Assembly (NCBI GenBank): GCA_031363945.1
Contig: JANLVJ010000028.1
Coordinates: forward strand, 62,001 to 126,000
Length of the DNA stretch: 64,000 nucleotides
Direction of reading: 5' to 3'
Source of the DNA: JANLVJ01 sp031363945
Lineage (GTDB): Bacteria > Bacteroidota > Bacteroidia > Sphingobacteriales > Sphingobacteriaceae
The notes beneath the pieces are model-generated. The model had not been told where the DNA came from. It searched no databases and saw only the letters and a program-made list of their open reading frames with translations. A program made the position numbers and the translations under genes. Each line of letters begins with the position of its first letter. Within the stretch, counting starts at the first letter, position 1. Shown here in pieces: positions 1 to 8,846 of the stretch.

Positions 1-608
1 TGGGTTTCAAACTTAACCCGACATTCGGGTATTTGAATTTGAAAGATCAGGGTCCGCTTAAGAGTGATGGGTTGAAACTTGGTTTCTCTTTTGCTGGAAC
101 AGCCGATTATCTGTTCACTAAAAATTTAGGATTAAGTACAGAATTTGCCATCAGTACGATAAATGGAGGTACAGTTTCTGCATCAATGGTTTCTCAAACA
201 CAGGCGGGAAATATGCTTACGGTTCAAAAACTTGATAAAGTTCTTTATAAGCTCACCTATCTTGAATTGCCACTGGCAATAAAAATCAGAACAAACACAA
301 TTGGTGAAGCAGCCTTGTTATATTTAAAATTTGGTATTGATCCTGCTTTTAAACTTGCCTCGTCAAGTGTGGCATCTTCTAGTACAAATGGTATTCCTAC
401 AATTATTGGAGGTACAGATGATGCTAAATCTATCCGGTTTTTCAGGACATCTTTTCTCGCCGGATTGGGATATGATTACCGGTTTAACCGGAATTTTACA
501 TTTACCTCAGGGTTATTATTTAATAATGGTTTTACTCATATCAATAATGCCGGAAATGCCTCAATAACAAATTCTTTTATGGCAATAGAGTTTGGAGTTT
601 ATTTTTAA
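1..608 (+). CDS. Outer-membrane beta-barrel protein, C-terminal part
   Basis: The reading frame is open from the left edge (first full codon at base 3), so only the C-terminal ~200 residues are present and the TTG at 33 need not be a start. The visible part alternates polar and hydrophobic residues in strand-like blocks (for example GFSFAGTADYLFTKNLGLS and SFLAGLGYDYRFNRNFTFTS) and ends in FGVYF, with the terminal aromatic residue typical of barrel proteins inserted by the BAM machinery. This fits the porin-like outer-membrane beta-barrel family of Bacteroidota. The ligand or role cannot be told. nadE follows 48 bases downstream. Confidence 0.75.
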   Translation, partial: GFKLNPTFGYLNLKDQGPLKSDGLKLGFSFAGTADYLFTKNLGLSTEFAISTINGGTVSASMVSQTQAGNMLTVQKLDKVLYKLTYLELPLAIKIRTNTIGEAALLYLKFGIDPAFKLASSSVASSSTNGIPTIIGGTDDAKSIRFFRTSFLAGLGYDYRFNRNFTFTSGLLFNNGFTHINNAGNASITNSFMAIEFGVYF

Positions 609-656
609 TACACAAACAGGTCTTAAGCTTGTTTATGGGAGAAGACATTTATATTC

Positions 657-2375
657 ATGAAGATCGCTCTTGCACAGGTAAATTATCATATTGGAAACTT
701 TGAAGCAAATTACCTTAAAATCAGTGCACTGATAGAGCAGGCAAAGACAGATAAAGCAGACCTTATCGTTTTTTCAGAACTGGCTATTGGTGGCTACCCG
801 GCAAGAGATTTTCTCGAGGAACCGTCTTACATTGAAGCCTGCCTGCAGCAACTGCTACAGCTTGCACTACTTTGCACAGAAATAAGCTGCATTATAGGTT
901 GTCCCGTAAAAAATAAGGCTGAAGAAGGAAAAAAACTGCATAATGCAGCTTTCTTATTAAGTAATGGGAAAATCATGTTTCAAGTTAATAAAGCCTTATT
1001 GCCTACATATGACGTATTTGATGAATACAGGTATTTTGAACCTGCAAAATCATTTGCCTGCATTGAACTACAGGGGCATAAAATTGCTTTGACAATTTGT
1101 GAAGACATCTGGAATATACAAAAATCAATGTATACCCAAAGCCCAATGGAAGTATTGATGCTTGAAAAACCGGTATTGATGATAAATATCGCTGCATCTC
1201 CTTTTCATTATAGCCAAGCCGAAAGAAGGATCGAGACCTTAGAGGCAAACGTCTTAAAATATCGATTACCTATTATCTACGTGAATCATGTTGGGGCTCA
1301 GACTGAATTGATCTTCGATGGAGGGTCTCTTGTAATGTCGTCTGATACGACAATAACAGCACAACTGCCCTATTTTGAAGAAAATCTTCAATATGTCGAC
1401 TTTCTGGGCGGTAGAAATGAGGTAATTTTGGCTAGTGATAACCTGGTTACACTGGTTGATCAGAAAAAGCACTTTTCAGTTAAGCCCTTATTATCGATGC
1501 CAGAACTGGCCGACGAGGTGCTAGCTTATTCTGATCTTTTGACCGGCCGTATATATCAGGCACTTGTGCTGGGAATACGTGACTATTTTAAAAAATCTGG
1601 TTTTCGTTCAGCCGTACTTGGCCTCTCAGGAGGTATTGATTCAGCTCTGGTATGTGTACTTGCTGTTCATGCTCTTGGCTCTGAAAATGTGCATGTATTA
1701 TTGATGCCTTCTAAATACTCATCTGATCATTCATTAAAAGATGCGCGTGACCTTGTTGATAACCTGGGTATTCAGATGCACTTTGTACCTATCAGCAGCA
1801 TCATAGCCTCTTTTGAATCATCCCTAAAAGCTGACTTTATTGGGTTCGAACAGGGTATTGCAGAAGAAAATCTTCAAGCACGTTCAAGAGGTACCCTTCT
1901 GATGGCTTTTTCAAATAAGTTTGGCCATATCTTGTTAAATACCTCTAATAAAAGTGAGGCAGCAGTGGGCTATGGAACACTTTATGGTGATATGTGCGGA
2001 GCATTAAGCATTCTGGGTGATGTTTACAAGTCGCAGGTGTACCAACTCTGTAGATACATTAACCTGAAGGAAGTGATTATTCCAACAAATACTCTTCTAA
2101 AACCACCCTCTGCTGAATTAAGACCTGATCAGAAAGATTCAGATTCTTTGCCTGCCTACGAACTACTTGATAAAATTTTATTTCTTCATATTGAATGTAA
2201 ATGGGGCGTTCCTGAATTAACTGCTCATGGGTTTGATTGTGAAATTGTGACAAAGGTGATAAAACTTGTTAATAATGCTGAATTTAAACGTTATCAGGCT
2301 GCCCCGATTCTTAGAATATCACCCAAGGCTTTTGGAATGGGAAGAAGAATGCCTATCGTAGGGAAATATTCTTAA
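657..2375 (+). CDS. nadE: Glutamine-dependent NAD+ synthetase
   Basis: The enzyme makes NAD+ from deamido-NAD+, ATP and glutamine, the last step of NAD biosynthesis, in the cytoplasm. Residues 1 to ~270 are a nitrilase-type glutaminase domain with a visible catalytic triad: E41 (FSELAIGGYPARD), K112 (NKALLPTYDVFDE) and C148 (LTICEDIW). Residues ~290-560 are the synthetase domain with the ATP-binding loop LSGGIDSAL near residue 325 and NTSNKSEAAVGYGT further on. At 572 residues it is in the usual range for two-domain bacterial enzymes. The ATG start puts the conserved KIALAQVNYHIGNF strand at the N-terminus. It appears to be a single-gene unit. Confidence 0.96.
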   Translation: MKIALAQVNYHIGNFEANYLKISALIEQAKTDKADLIVFSELAIGGYPARDFLEEPSYIEACLQQLLQLALLCTEISCIIGCPVKNKAEEGKKLHNAAFLLSNGKIMFQVNKALLPTYDVFDEYRYFEPAKSFACIELQGHKIALTICEDIWNIQKSMYTQSPMEVLMLEKPVLMINIAASPFHYSQAERRIETLEANVLKYRLPIIYVNHVGAQTELIFDGGSLVMSSDTTITAQLPYFEENLQYVDFLGGRNEVILASDNLVTLVDQKKHFSVKPLLSMPELADEVLAYSDLLTGRIYQALVLGIRDYFKKSGFRSAVLGLSGGIDSALVCVLAVHALGSENVHVLLMPSKYSSDHSLKDARDLVDNLGIQMHFVPISSIIASFESSLKADFIGFEQGIAEENLQARSRGTLLMAFSNKFGHILLNTSNKSEAAVGYGTLYGDMCGALSILGDVYKSQVYQLCRYINLKEVIIPTNTLLKPPSAELRPDQKDSDSLPAYELLDKILFLHIECKWGVPELTAHGFDCEIVTKVIKLVNNAEFKRYQAAPILRISPKAFGMGRRMPIVGKYS

Positions 2376-2397
2376 ATACAAAATATTTAATAACGAT

Positions 2398-2443
2398 ATA
2401 GTTACATATTTCCTAGCTAAATAGGTTGCCCCATTGTAACTAT
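2398..2443 (+). terminator. Nested inverted repeat downstream of nadE, possible terminator
   Basis: An outer perfect 9-bp repeat (ATAGTTACA at 2398-2406, TGTAACTAT at 2435-2443) encloses an inner 4-bp hairpin (CCTA / TAGG at 2412-2415 and 2422-2425). A run of five T follows at about 2450. It lies 22 bases past the nadE stop codon, so a terminator is the simplest reading. The long interior is unusual for an intrinsic terminator. Confidence 0.4.
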
Positions 2444-2578
2444 TCTAGCTTTTTACAGTAAAAACGGAAAAGGAATGAATCCTTTAGTTTGACAAAACGT
2501 CAATGAATTTACTGCGAAATGTGTTTTGGGTGTAATTGCAAATTAGCATTGCCAGATCCGTTTCTTCAATAATTAATC

Positions 2579-3331
2579 ATGATAAGATTCGGAATGGCAA
2601 ATTACCCTGCCAAGGTACTCATCGCTACCCTGTTAGCCCTGCAACCATTTATTTTACACGCCCAGATGGAGAGTAAAATAAAAGAAATTGTAAAGATGAC
2701 CTGCTTCCTGGATGGTGAAATTATATTCTATCCCGATACAAGTCTAACTGTACTGTCACTTGAGGCAATAGATCCGAAAAATCTGGCGCAGTCTGTCTTG
2801 ATCAGACCTCAGATTGCCACAAAGCTATTTGGTAAAATTGGGAATCATGGTGTTTATCTGATGTATAGTAAAAATGAACATGCTTGTATTGCTAAAAATC
2901 ATGCTATTGTGAGCCGGTACTGTAGTGATCTTCAACTAGACCCTTTTACATCATTTAGAAAAATTTATCCCAATGACTCAATAATTGATGCAAATAATCC
3001 AGGTATTGATGAGAAAAAACCAGAATTCCCAGGGGGAATTTCAGCTTTACAGGGTTTTATATCGGGTTTACTCAAATATCCAGAAGATGCAAGATCAAAT
3101 TCAATATTAGGCAGGGTTATCATTGGCTTTATTGTAAAAGAAGATGGTACTTGTTCAGATATTCGTGCAATTTGCGGAAGAAACTTAGGTATTTTAACAA
3201 GTGAGGCTATAAGAATCGGTAATTCATTGCCTCGATTCTTTCCAGGATCAAGAGCAGGTAAACCTATTAAAACTTTTACCTCAGTTTCTATAAATTTTAA
3301 TCTGAGTGCTCAAGAAAATCAGCTTGATTAG
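2579..3331 (+). CDS. Secreted plug-like / TonB C-terminal-domain protein, copy A
   Basis: The 250-residue product starts with a hydrophobic signal sequence ending near LHAQ. It then has a ~60-residue segment (CFLDGEII...KLFGKIGNHGVYLMYSK) resembling the short TonB-receptor-plug motif that Bacteroidota place before TonB_C domains. From about residue 145 comes a TonB C-terminal-like domain beginning PEFPGGISALQGFI and including YPEDARSNSILGRVIIGF. Unlike a true TonB there is no Pro-rich periplasmic spacer, and the signal looks cleavable. The next gene is a clear paralogue of the same architecture. The function is unknown; a periplasmic partner of TonB-type systems is an inference. No ExbB/ExbD or receptor gene is nearby. 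Confidence 0.75.
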   Translation: MIRFGMANYPAKVLIATLLALQPFILHAQMESKIKEIVKMTCFLDGEIIFYPDTSLTVLSLEAIDPKNLAQSVLIRPQIATKLFGKIGNHGVYLMYSKNEHACIAKNHAIVSRYCSDLQLDPFTSFRKIYPNDSIIDANNPGIDEKKPEFPGGISALQGFISGLLKYPEDARSNSILGRVIIGFIVKEDGTCSDIRAICGRNLGILTSEAIRIGNSLPRFFPGSRAGKPIKTFTSVSINFNLSAQENQLD

Positions 3332-3453
3332 CTTGCACTGTGCTATGTAATAGTATATTGTTTAGGATTAATACAAAAATTAAAAACTAATTGGTATTTT
3401 TTGTGCTAATCAGAACAGAACTATGAAAAGCACGCTCTTAAACATTTAAGAAA

Positions 3454-4191
3454 ATGGGAATTAAGTTTTTTCAGCTCATCGTATTTCTTTTTCTTTTACA
3501 TCTCTCCGGCAATGCGTTTTCCCAGATGGCATCACGTAATAAAAATATTGTAAAACTTTTATGTATTCTCGATGGGGAGATTATTTACGATCCGGATTCA
3601 AGCATGACAGTAACAGCTCTAGAAAAATTAGATGCTAATAATCTTGGATTTAGTCGTCAGATTAAACCTGAAACAGCCATCAGGTTATATGGACCGCGTG
3701 GTAAAAATGGAGTGTATCTTGTGTACAGCAAAAATACACCTGAGGCACTTGCCAGTAACAAGCAATTTTTACAAGCATTTGTACATAATTACGGTATTGA
3801 TCCTTTTACTAGTTACAAAAAACTCTATCCTTCAGATTCTATCATAGATGGCACTCATTTGAAGAAAGGGCAGTACCTACCTCAGTATCCTGGTGGCAGT
3901 GAAGAATTATCAAAGTTTATCTCTGAAAAGCTTCGTTATCCAACACTTGCGAAATCAAACTATATAATGGGTAAAGTCACAATCGGATTTATGGTAAGTG
4001 AGACAGGCATAATTTCAGATATGAGAATTGTTTCTGGCAAAGATCTTGGTGGAGACCTTGTAAATCAAGCCCTGAATATTTGCAAAAGTTTACCCGTGTT
4101 TTATCCCGGAACAAATAACGGGGTTGCAGCCAAAACTTATTATAGTATTCCTTTTAATTACTCGTTGAATACTGGCGACGATATCCCTTGA
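3454..4191 (+). CDS. Secreted plug-like / TonB C-terminal-domain protein, copy B
   Basis: This 245-residue paralogue lies 122 bases after copy A. It has a signal peptide ending in NAFSQ, then KLLCILDGEIIYDPDSS and IRLYGPRGKNGVYLVYSK (the plug-like module), and a TonB_C-like domain starting PQYPGGSEELSKFISEKLRY around residue 145. Shared landmarks with copy A include DPFTS, PSDSIID/PNDSIID and the PGG motif, so the pair arose by tandem duplication. The gap between them holds an imperfect AT-rich inverted repeat near 3367-3410. The last 38 bases overlap the 3' end of lnt on the other strand. The function is unknown. Confidence 0.75.
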   Translation: MGIKFFQLIVFLFLLHLSGNAFSQMASRNKNIVKLLCILDGEIIYDPDSSMTVTALEKLDANNLGFSRQIKPETAIRLYGPRGKNGVYLVYSKNTPEALASNKQFLQAFVHNYGIDPFTSYKKLYPSDSIIDGTHLKKGQYLPQYPGGSEELSKFISEKLRYPTLAKSNYIMGKVTIGFMVSETGIISDMRIVSGKDLGGDLVNQALNICKSLPVFYPGTNNGVAAKTYYSIPFNYSLNTGDDIP

Positions 4192-5746
4192 TTAGATAGG
4201 TAATTGTAGCCCCCAGATAACCAGCTATACTCAGTACCGTACAGGCAAATGGGATATAGTCAGGGTGTAATGCGTAAAAACTGGGTTCCTCCCTTAAGAG
4301 TAACTCTCCTGATAAGGCAGTTTCAATTCCTGGTCTGGCATTACTGATTATATTGCCTTCCTGATCAATTAGACTCGAGATGCCGCCATTGGAGGCACAT
4401 GCCAGACTTCTTCTGTTTTCAATAGCAAGCAAACGCATATATTCCATATGTTGCCATGTACCTGATGAATTGCCCCACCAGGCATCATTCGAAATAATAG
4501 CAATGAGCTGAGCTCCTTTTAATACAAGATTATGAGAGATATAAGCTCCAAATACTGATTCAAAACATATTGCAGGAGCGATTCCCATTCCGCTTTCAGC
4601 ATAAAAAATATCATTCGCTGAAGTACTGAACGTTTTTGCCAACCCCCCAAGGTAAAGTGAAACGCGGGCTCCTCCTGGGTTATAACCCTGAAACATGGCT
4701 GTTTCAGTACCTGGTACAAGTATGTTTTTATGATACACTTGAAAATGGTCAGAATTTTCAATTTGCAGTGCTGTATTGTACCAGCTGCTATCAGCCCGAG
4801 TATTTAAATTTCTTTTATACGTAAGTGCGCCTGTGATAATATTTGCATTCGGATAGGCTCTTAAGAAGTTTTGAATTGTAAGTATGCTCTTATTTTGTGC
4901 CAGACTATCTTCATTTAATGCATGCCAGGATTCAAGAGCTGTTTCTGGCCAGATAAAGTATTCTGTATTTTCTTTAGCCGCCTTTCTTGACATACTGATT
5001 AGTTTGCCGAGTTGTAGTTCACTGTTCTCCCGTTTAAATTTCTGAGTGCTGCTGGTGTTTGTTTGAACTACAACTACTTGAATTGCATTCATTGACGGAC
5101 GGTAACTCAGATACGTATAATAAGAGAAACTTGCAGGTAATACTATGGCCAGAACTGTTACCAGGGTTGAAAATATTCCTGACCGGGATTTGAGCGTTAA
5201 GTCAGATTTATAAAGCTGATAACCTTCATAAATAAGGATATTGACAGTTAAGATCCAGACTGTTCCCCCGTAAATACCCGTATACTCATACCATTGAACA
5301 AAGTAAAACTGGCTTGCAAGGCCAAAGCCCAGATTCATCCAGGGAAATTTTAAAATTTCTTCACAAAACCATTCTGCTGCAACCCAGCTTGAAATAAATA
5401 GTAAATATGAAACTATTTTTATTTTTAAAAGAGTCCGATACCATTGATAGCCAGCAATAACCAGTGTAAATACTGCACTGATTAAAAAGACAGAACCCAG
5501 GCAAGCTCCTGGGCTAACGATAGCAATCCAGTATAACCCGATAAAATTTCTGATCACCAGTACAATGAACGTATAGATAATAAGCTGATTTAAGACTTCT
5601 TTACGACTGATTGCCTCAGTATAAAAATACAGGGGAACAAAAGCAACCAGTAAAAACATACTTGTGGGTAGGGGAGGCCATGCCAGACCAAAGAATGTGC
5701 CGACTGCTAAAACCTTAAACAAGGGATGCTTTATAGTAGAAATCAT
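4154..5746 (-). CDS. lnt: Apolipoprotein N-acyltransferase
   Basis: Lnt transfers an acyl chain from phospholipid to the N-terminal cysteine of lipoproteins in the inner membrane, finishing the maturation to which LspA (8.8 kb) also contributes. The N-terminal ~220 residues hold about six hydrophobic segments. The nitrilase-like domain follows with the expected triad in order: Glu in YFIWPETALESW, Lys in VYHKNILVPGTE and Cys in APAICFESVFGAYI. A final membrane helix lies near residues 495-515. The length of 530 is normal. Its ATG overlaps the stop of rsmI by 4 bases, so the two are probably co-transcribed. The 3' end overlaps the convergent TonB_C gene by 38 bases. Confidence 0.93.
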   Translation of the reverse strand: MISTIKHPLFKVLAVGTFFGLAWPPLPTSMFLLVAFVPLYFYTEAISRKEVLNQLIIYTFIVLVIRNFIGLYWIAIVSPGACLGSVFLISAVFTLVIAGYQWYRTLLKIKIVSYLLFISSWVAAEWFCEEILKFPWMNLGFGLASQFYFVQWYEYTGIYGGTVWILTVNILIYEGYQLYKSDLTLKSRSGIFSTLVTVLAIVLPASFSYYTYLSYRPSMNAIQVVVVQTNTSSTQKFKRENSELQLGKLISMSRKAAKENTEYFIWPETALESWHALNEDSLAQNKSILTIQNFLRAYPNANIITGALTYKRNLNTRADSSWYNTALQIENSDHFQVYHKNILVPGTETAMFQGYNPGGARVSLYLGGLAKTFSTSANDIFYAESGMGIAPAICFESVFGAYISHNLVLKGAQLIAIISNDAWWGNSSGTWQHMEYMRLLAIENRRSLACASNGGISSLIDQEGNIISNARPGIETALSGELLLREEPSFYALHPDYIPFACTVLSIAGYLGATITYLIKGYRRQYSTSN

Positions 5747-6546
5747 AAATCTGTTTCATCTGTATTAAATTCTTCTGTTATATGATTTTCAGAGTGTAAT
5801 ATTTCATCTTCCTGTTCAATATCAGATTCTTCTTCAGTAGAAATAGGGTATTTGCCATGTTTTTCAGGGTTACCGGCTAGGCAGATAACAAATTCTCCCT
5901 TAGGAGCATGTGTATTGAAATGATCCTGCATTTGCGCTACAGTACCTCGCAATGTTTCTTCAAAAACTTTTGAAAGCTCTCTGCTTATGGCAATCTGCCT
6001 GTCTGGACCAAAATAGGTAGACATTTCTATGAGTGTTTTTATGATCCTGTGTGGAGATTCATAAAATACGATGGTTCTGGTTTCCCTGCTCATTTCTTTA
6101 TAACGGGTCTGTCTGCCTTTTTTAACAGGCAGGAAGCCTTCAAAACAAAAACGGTCACAGGGCAGTCCTGAATTAACGAGAGCCGGGATACAAGCGGTTG
6201 CCCCTGGCAGTGTTTGGAAAATGATACCTTCTTTTATGCATTCTCTGATGAGTAAAAAACCAGGGTCTGAAATGCCAGGGGTTCCTGCGTCACTTATCAT
6301 ACAAATATTTTTACCTGCCCTGAGCATTTTTAATAATTCAGGTATAGCCTGATGCTCATTATGCTGATGATGCGCAAACATTTTCTTGCTGATTTCAAGG
6401 TGTTGTAAAAGAAAGCCAGCCTTTCTGGTGTCTTCAGCGAGTACCAGATCACATTCTTTTAAAAGCCTGATGGCTCTGAGCGTAATATCTTCAAGGTTGC
6501 CAATAGGAGTTGGTACCAGGAAAAGTTTTCCATCAATAATTTGCAT
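5743..6546 (-). CDS. rsmI: 16S rRNA (cytidine-1402-2'-O)-methyltransferase
   Basis: RsmI methylates the ribose of C1402 in the ribosomal P site using S-adenosylmethionine. The tetrapyrrole-methylase fold is clear: KLFLVPTPIGNLEDITLRA at the N-terminus, AEDTRKAGFLLQHLEI, the SAM-loop motif ISDAGTPGISDPGF and YESPHRI. The last ~35 residues form an acidic tail (EEESDIEQEDEI), which is variable in the family. It is the first gene of a two-gene unit with lnt and is divergent from serS. Confidence 0.93.
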   Translation of the reverse strand: MQIIDGKLFLVPTPIGNLEDITLRAIRLLKECDLVLAEDTRKAGFLLQHLEISKKMFAHHQHNEHQAIPELLKMLRAGKNICMISDAGTPGISDPGFLLIRECIKEGIIFQTLPGATACIPALVNSGLPCDRFCFEGFLPVKKGRQTRYKEMSRETRTIVFYESPHRIIKTLIEMSTYFGPDRQIAISRELSKVFEETLRGTVAQMQDHFNTHAPKGEFVICLAGNPEKHGKYPISTEEESDIEQEDEILHSENHITEEFNTDETDL

Positions 6547-6587
6547 TTGACGAAATTAAGGGAATTTCATGAATTTTACAGGTATCT

Positions 6588-6613
6588 TATTTTTGCTGGA
6601 TTATGTATTTTTG
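6588..6613 (+). promoter_or_regulatory. Candidate -7 elements for serS
   Basis: Two copies of TATTTTTG, both fitting the Bacteroidota -7 consensus TAnnTTTG, lie at 6588-6595 and 6606-6613 in the rsmI-serS divergent gap. The first has a TTTC 19 bases upstream (6565-6568), a one-mismatch -33 element. This is consensus matching only. Confidence 0.35.
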
Positions 6614-6651
6614 GCCCAGGCCGGTTATTTTTCATCTGGCCCTCAGCGTCT

Positions 6652-7920
6652 ATGCTCACATTAAGTTATTTAAGAGAAAACCGTGACGAGGCTATAAAGC
6701 GCCTGTCGGTAAAAAACTTCAAAAACCCTGAATTGATTGATCAGGTTATCAAAATTGATGATCATCGGAAATCACTGCAATTCAAAAGTGATGAATTGCT
6801 AAATGAATCAAAGCAAATTGCAAGGGAGATTGGCGAGTTTATGAAAGTAGGAAAAGCGGTAGAAGCAGACTCTCTTAAGGCCAGAACGATTGAACTTAAA
6901 GAGCAGATTAAAACCCTAGGCGTTGAATTTGAAGCAGCTGAGGCTGAACTTCATCAAAAATTGATTCTTTTGCCAAATTTACCACATGCGTCAGTACCAG
7001 TTGGTAAAACACCAGAGGAAAATCTGACTGTACTTGAATCAGGTAAAATACCAGTTTTGCTTGATCAGGCTTTACCTCATTGGGAACTAGCAAGTAAGTA
7101 TAATCTGATAAACTTTGAACTTGGAAATAAAATTACCGGGGCAGGTTTTCCCGTTTACCTGGGAAAGGGTGCAAAACTTCAACGTGCGTTAATTCAGTTT
7201 TTTCTTGATGAGGCTGTTAATGCAGGGTACCTAGAAGTACAACCCCCAATTCTTGTGAACGAGGCTTCTGCCTTCGGTACAGGCCAACTTCCTGATAAAG
7301 AAGGACAGATGTATTATGCCGGTCAGGATAACCTGTATCTGGTGCCAACAGCAGAAATACCCATTACAAACCTCTACCGTGATATCATTCTTAAAGAAGA
7401 TGAGCTACCTGCCATGAATTGTGCCTATACGCCCTGTTTCAGACGTGAGGCTGGTTCTTACGGGGCTCATGTAAGGGGTCTTAATCGCCTGCATCAATTC
7501 GATAAGGTTGAGCTTGTTCAGATCGTACATCCTGACCAGTCATATACCGTACTTGAGCAAATGAGCCTACATGTTCAGTCATTATTGACCAAATTAGAGT
7601 TGCCTTACCGTTTGTTAAAACTATGCGGCGGTGATATGGGCTTTACGTCTGCTCTGACGTATGATCTTGAAGTTTACTCAGCAGGCCAGCAAAAATGGCT
7701 TGAAGTAAGTTCTGTTTCTAACTTTGAATCATATCAGTCAAACAGGATGAAAATAAGGTATAAGGGAAAAGAAGGTAAAACCCAGCTTGTTCATACGTTG
7801 AATGGTAGTGCACTGGCACTTCCCAGAATAGTGGCAGCTTTACTTGAAAATAATCAGGATGAAAATGGTATTAAGATTCCTGTTGCCTTAGTTTCCTATA
7901 CAGGATTTGATAGAATCTAG
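6652..7920 (+). CDS. serS: Seryl-tRNA synthetase
   Basis: The class II synthetase charges tRNA-Ser. I chose the ATG at 6652 (422 residues) because MLTLSYLRENRDEAIKRL is the family N-terminus; the longer frame from 6541 adds an unrelated leader and overlaps rsmI. Residues ~1-110 form the antiparallel coiled-coil arm rich in Lys and Glu. The catalytic core shows motif 2 (PCFRREAGSYGAHVRGLNR) and motif 3 (NGSALALPRIVAALLE), plus the serine-binding TAEIPITN segment. It is transcribed alone, divergent from rsmI and convergent with the SIMPL gene. Confidence 0.95.
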   Translation: MLTLSYLRENRDEAIKRLSVKNFKNPELIDQVIKIDDHRKSLQFKSDELLNESKQIAREIGEFMKVGKAVEADSLKARTIELKEQIKTLGVEFEAAEAELHQKLILLPNLPHASVPVGKTPEENLTVLESGKIPVLLDQALPHWELASKYNLINFELGNKITGAGFPVYLGKGAKLQRALIQFFLDEAVNAGYLEVQPPILVNEASAFGTGQLPDKEGQMYYAGQDNLYLVPTAEIPITNLYRDIILKEDELPAMNCAYTPCFRREAGSYGAHVRGLNRLHQFDKVELVQIVHPDQSYTVLEQMSLHVQSLLTKLELPYRLLKLCGGDMGFTSALTYDLEVYSAGQQKWLEVSSVSNFESYQSNRMKIRYKGKEGKTQLVHTLNGSALALPRIVAALLENNQDENGIKIPVALVSYTGFDRI

Positions 7921-7980
7921 GCGTTGAATCTAAGTTATTGAATTCAGGTGTTGATTCGAGTGAATATGACCAGAGTTGAA

Positions 7981-8008
7981 ACCAGGAATACCGGAATTAA
8001 TTTCTGGT
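7981..8008. terminator. Hairpin between convergent serS and SIMPL gene
   Basis: ACCAGGAAT (7981-7989) can pair with ATTTCTGGT (8000-8008), nine pairs including one G-U, over a 10-base loop. It lies between two converging genes and could stop transcription from both sides, although the flanking T/A runs are short. Confidence 0.4.
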
Positions 8009-8020
8009 GTTTAACAGCTG

Positions 8021-8752
8021 TTATTGAATCTGAAATCTTACTTTTACTGTTGAGCTGATCTTAAGTTTTTTAAATTCAAGATCTGTAGACTGCCGGTCAT
8101 TGCTTTCAATGCTCATACGGTTAAATGAGATCCTGTTTCCTTGATCGCTATCTTGCTCTTCTGCTTCAATAACAGGCCCGATGCTTTCGTTCAACGCACC
8201 GATCATGTACATTGCCTTGGTTTTGGCGTTTTTCATAGCCTCGATACGCAGATTTTTCTTTACATCTTCCAATTTAGAATAATCATACCCACTGATAAAC
8301 ATATTTGAAACAGCTTTCTGATCAACTTTTAACATGATATAATTCACTTTGTCAAGATCAGTCAGTTTGAGCTGATAGCGCTTGCTGGCCAGAAAGCTTT
8401 CAGTTTTTCTTTTTGGCCCCCAGTTACCATAACCAGAAATACTTTCAATTGAAATATCACTACCATTAATACCTGCAGCATAAACAGTTCTCAAAAAATT
8501 CTTCTCAAGATCATCAACACTGGCTTTTTGCTTTTGGGCAGCATCAGTAAAGTATTCTTTTATTGTTACACTAATATAAATAATGTCTGGGGTGACCTCT
8601 TTTTCTGCTGATCCGTTTACTGAAATATACCTTCTGCCACTATGAAAGTCAGATTGGTCGACACCTGACTCGGAAGTAGACTTTGAAACAGATGATTGAG
8701 CCTGGCAATTGCCAGCTAATATTAATGCTGTCAATAAAAGAAGAGCTTTCAT
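8021..8752 (-). CDS. SIMPL-domain (DUF541) periplasmic protein
   Basis: The 243-residue product begins with a signal peptide (MKALLLLTALILAGNCQA). It continues with SVNGSAEKEVTPDIIYISVT, the usual opening of SIMPL/DUF541 proteins of the BP26/OMP28 type. LTDLDKVNYIMLKV and the run of Lys/Ala around AMKNAKTKAMYMIGAL also fit the family. These proteins are exported and can form ring-like oligomers; the physiological role is not established. It lies 94 bases downstream of lspA on the same strand. The mature part has no catalytic motif that I recognise. Confidence 0.8.
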   Translation of the reverse strand: MKALLLLTALILAGNCQAQSSVSKSTSESGVDQSDFHSGRRYISVNGSAEKEVTPDIIYISVTIKEYFTDAAQKQKASVDDLEKNFLRTVYAAGINGSDISIESISGYGNWGPKRKTESFLASKRYQLKLTDLDKVNYIMLKVDQKAVSNMFISGYDYSKLEDVKKNLRIEAMKNAKTKAMYMIGALNESIGPVIEAEEQDSDQGNRISFNRMSIESNDRQSTDLEFKKLKISSTVKVRFQIQ

Positions 8753-8846
8753 AATTTCTGATATGTACTCAAAGGTTATATAATCTCAATAGTTTTTTTT
8801 AAGAGAAATACGATAGAATATGCTGATTGTTTATTTCATAGCAATT

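Noticed and set aside
3367..3410. Imperfect inverted repeat between the two TonB_C genes
   Set aside because: Eleven of 13 pairs match but the arms are almost pure A and T, which is expected by chance in such a gap.
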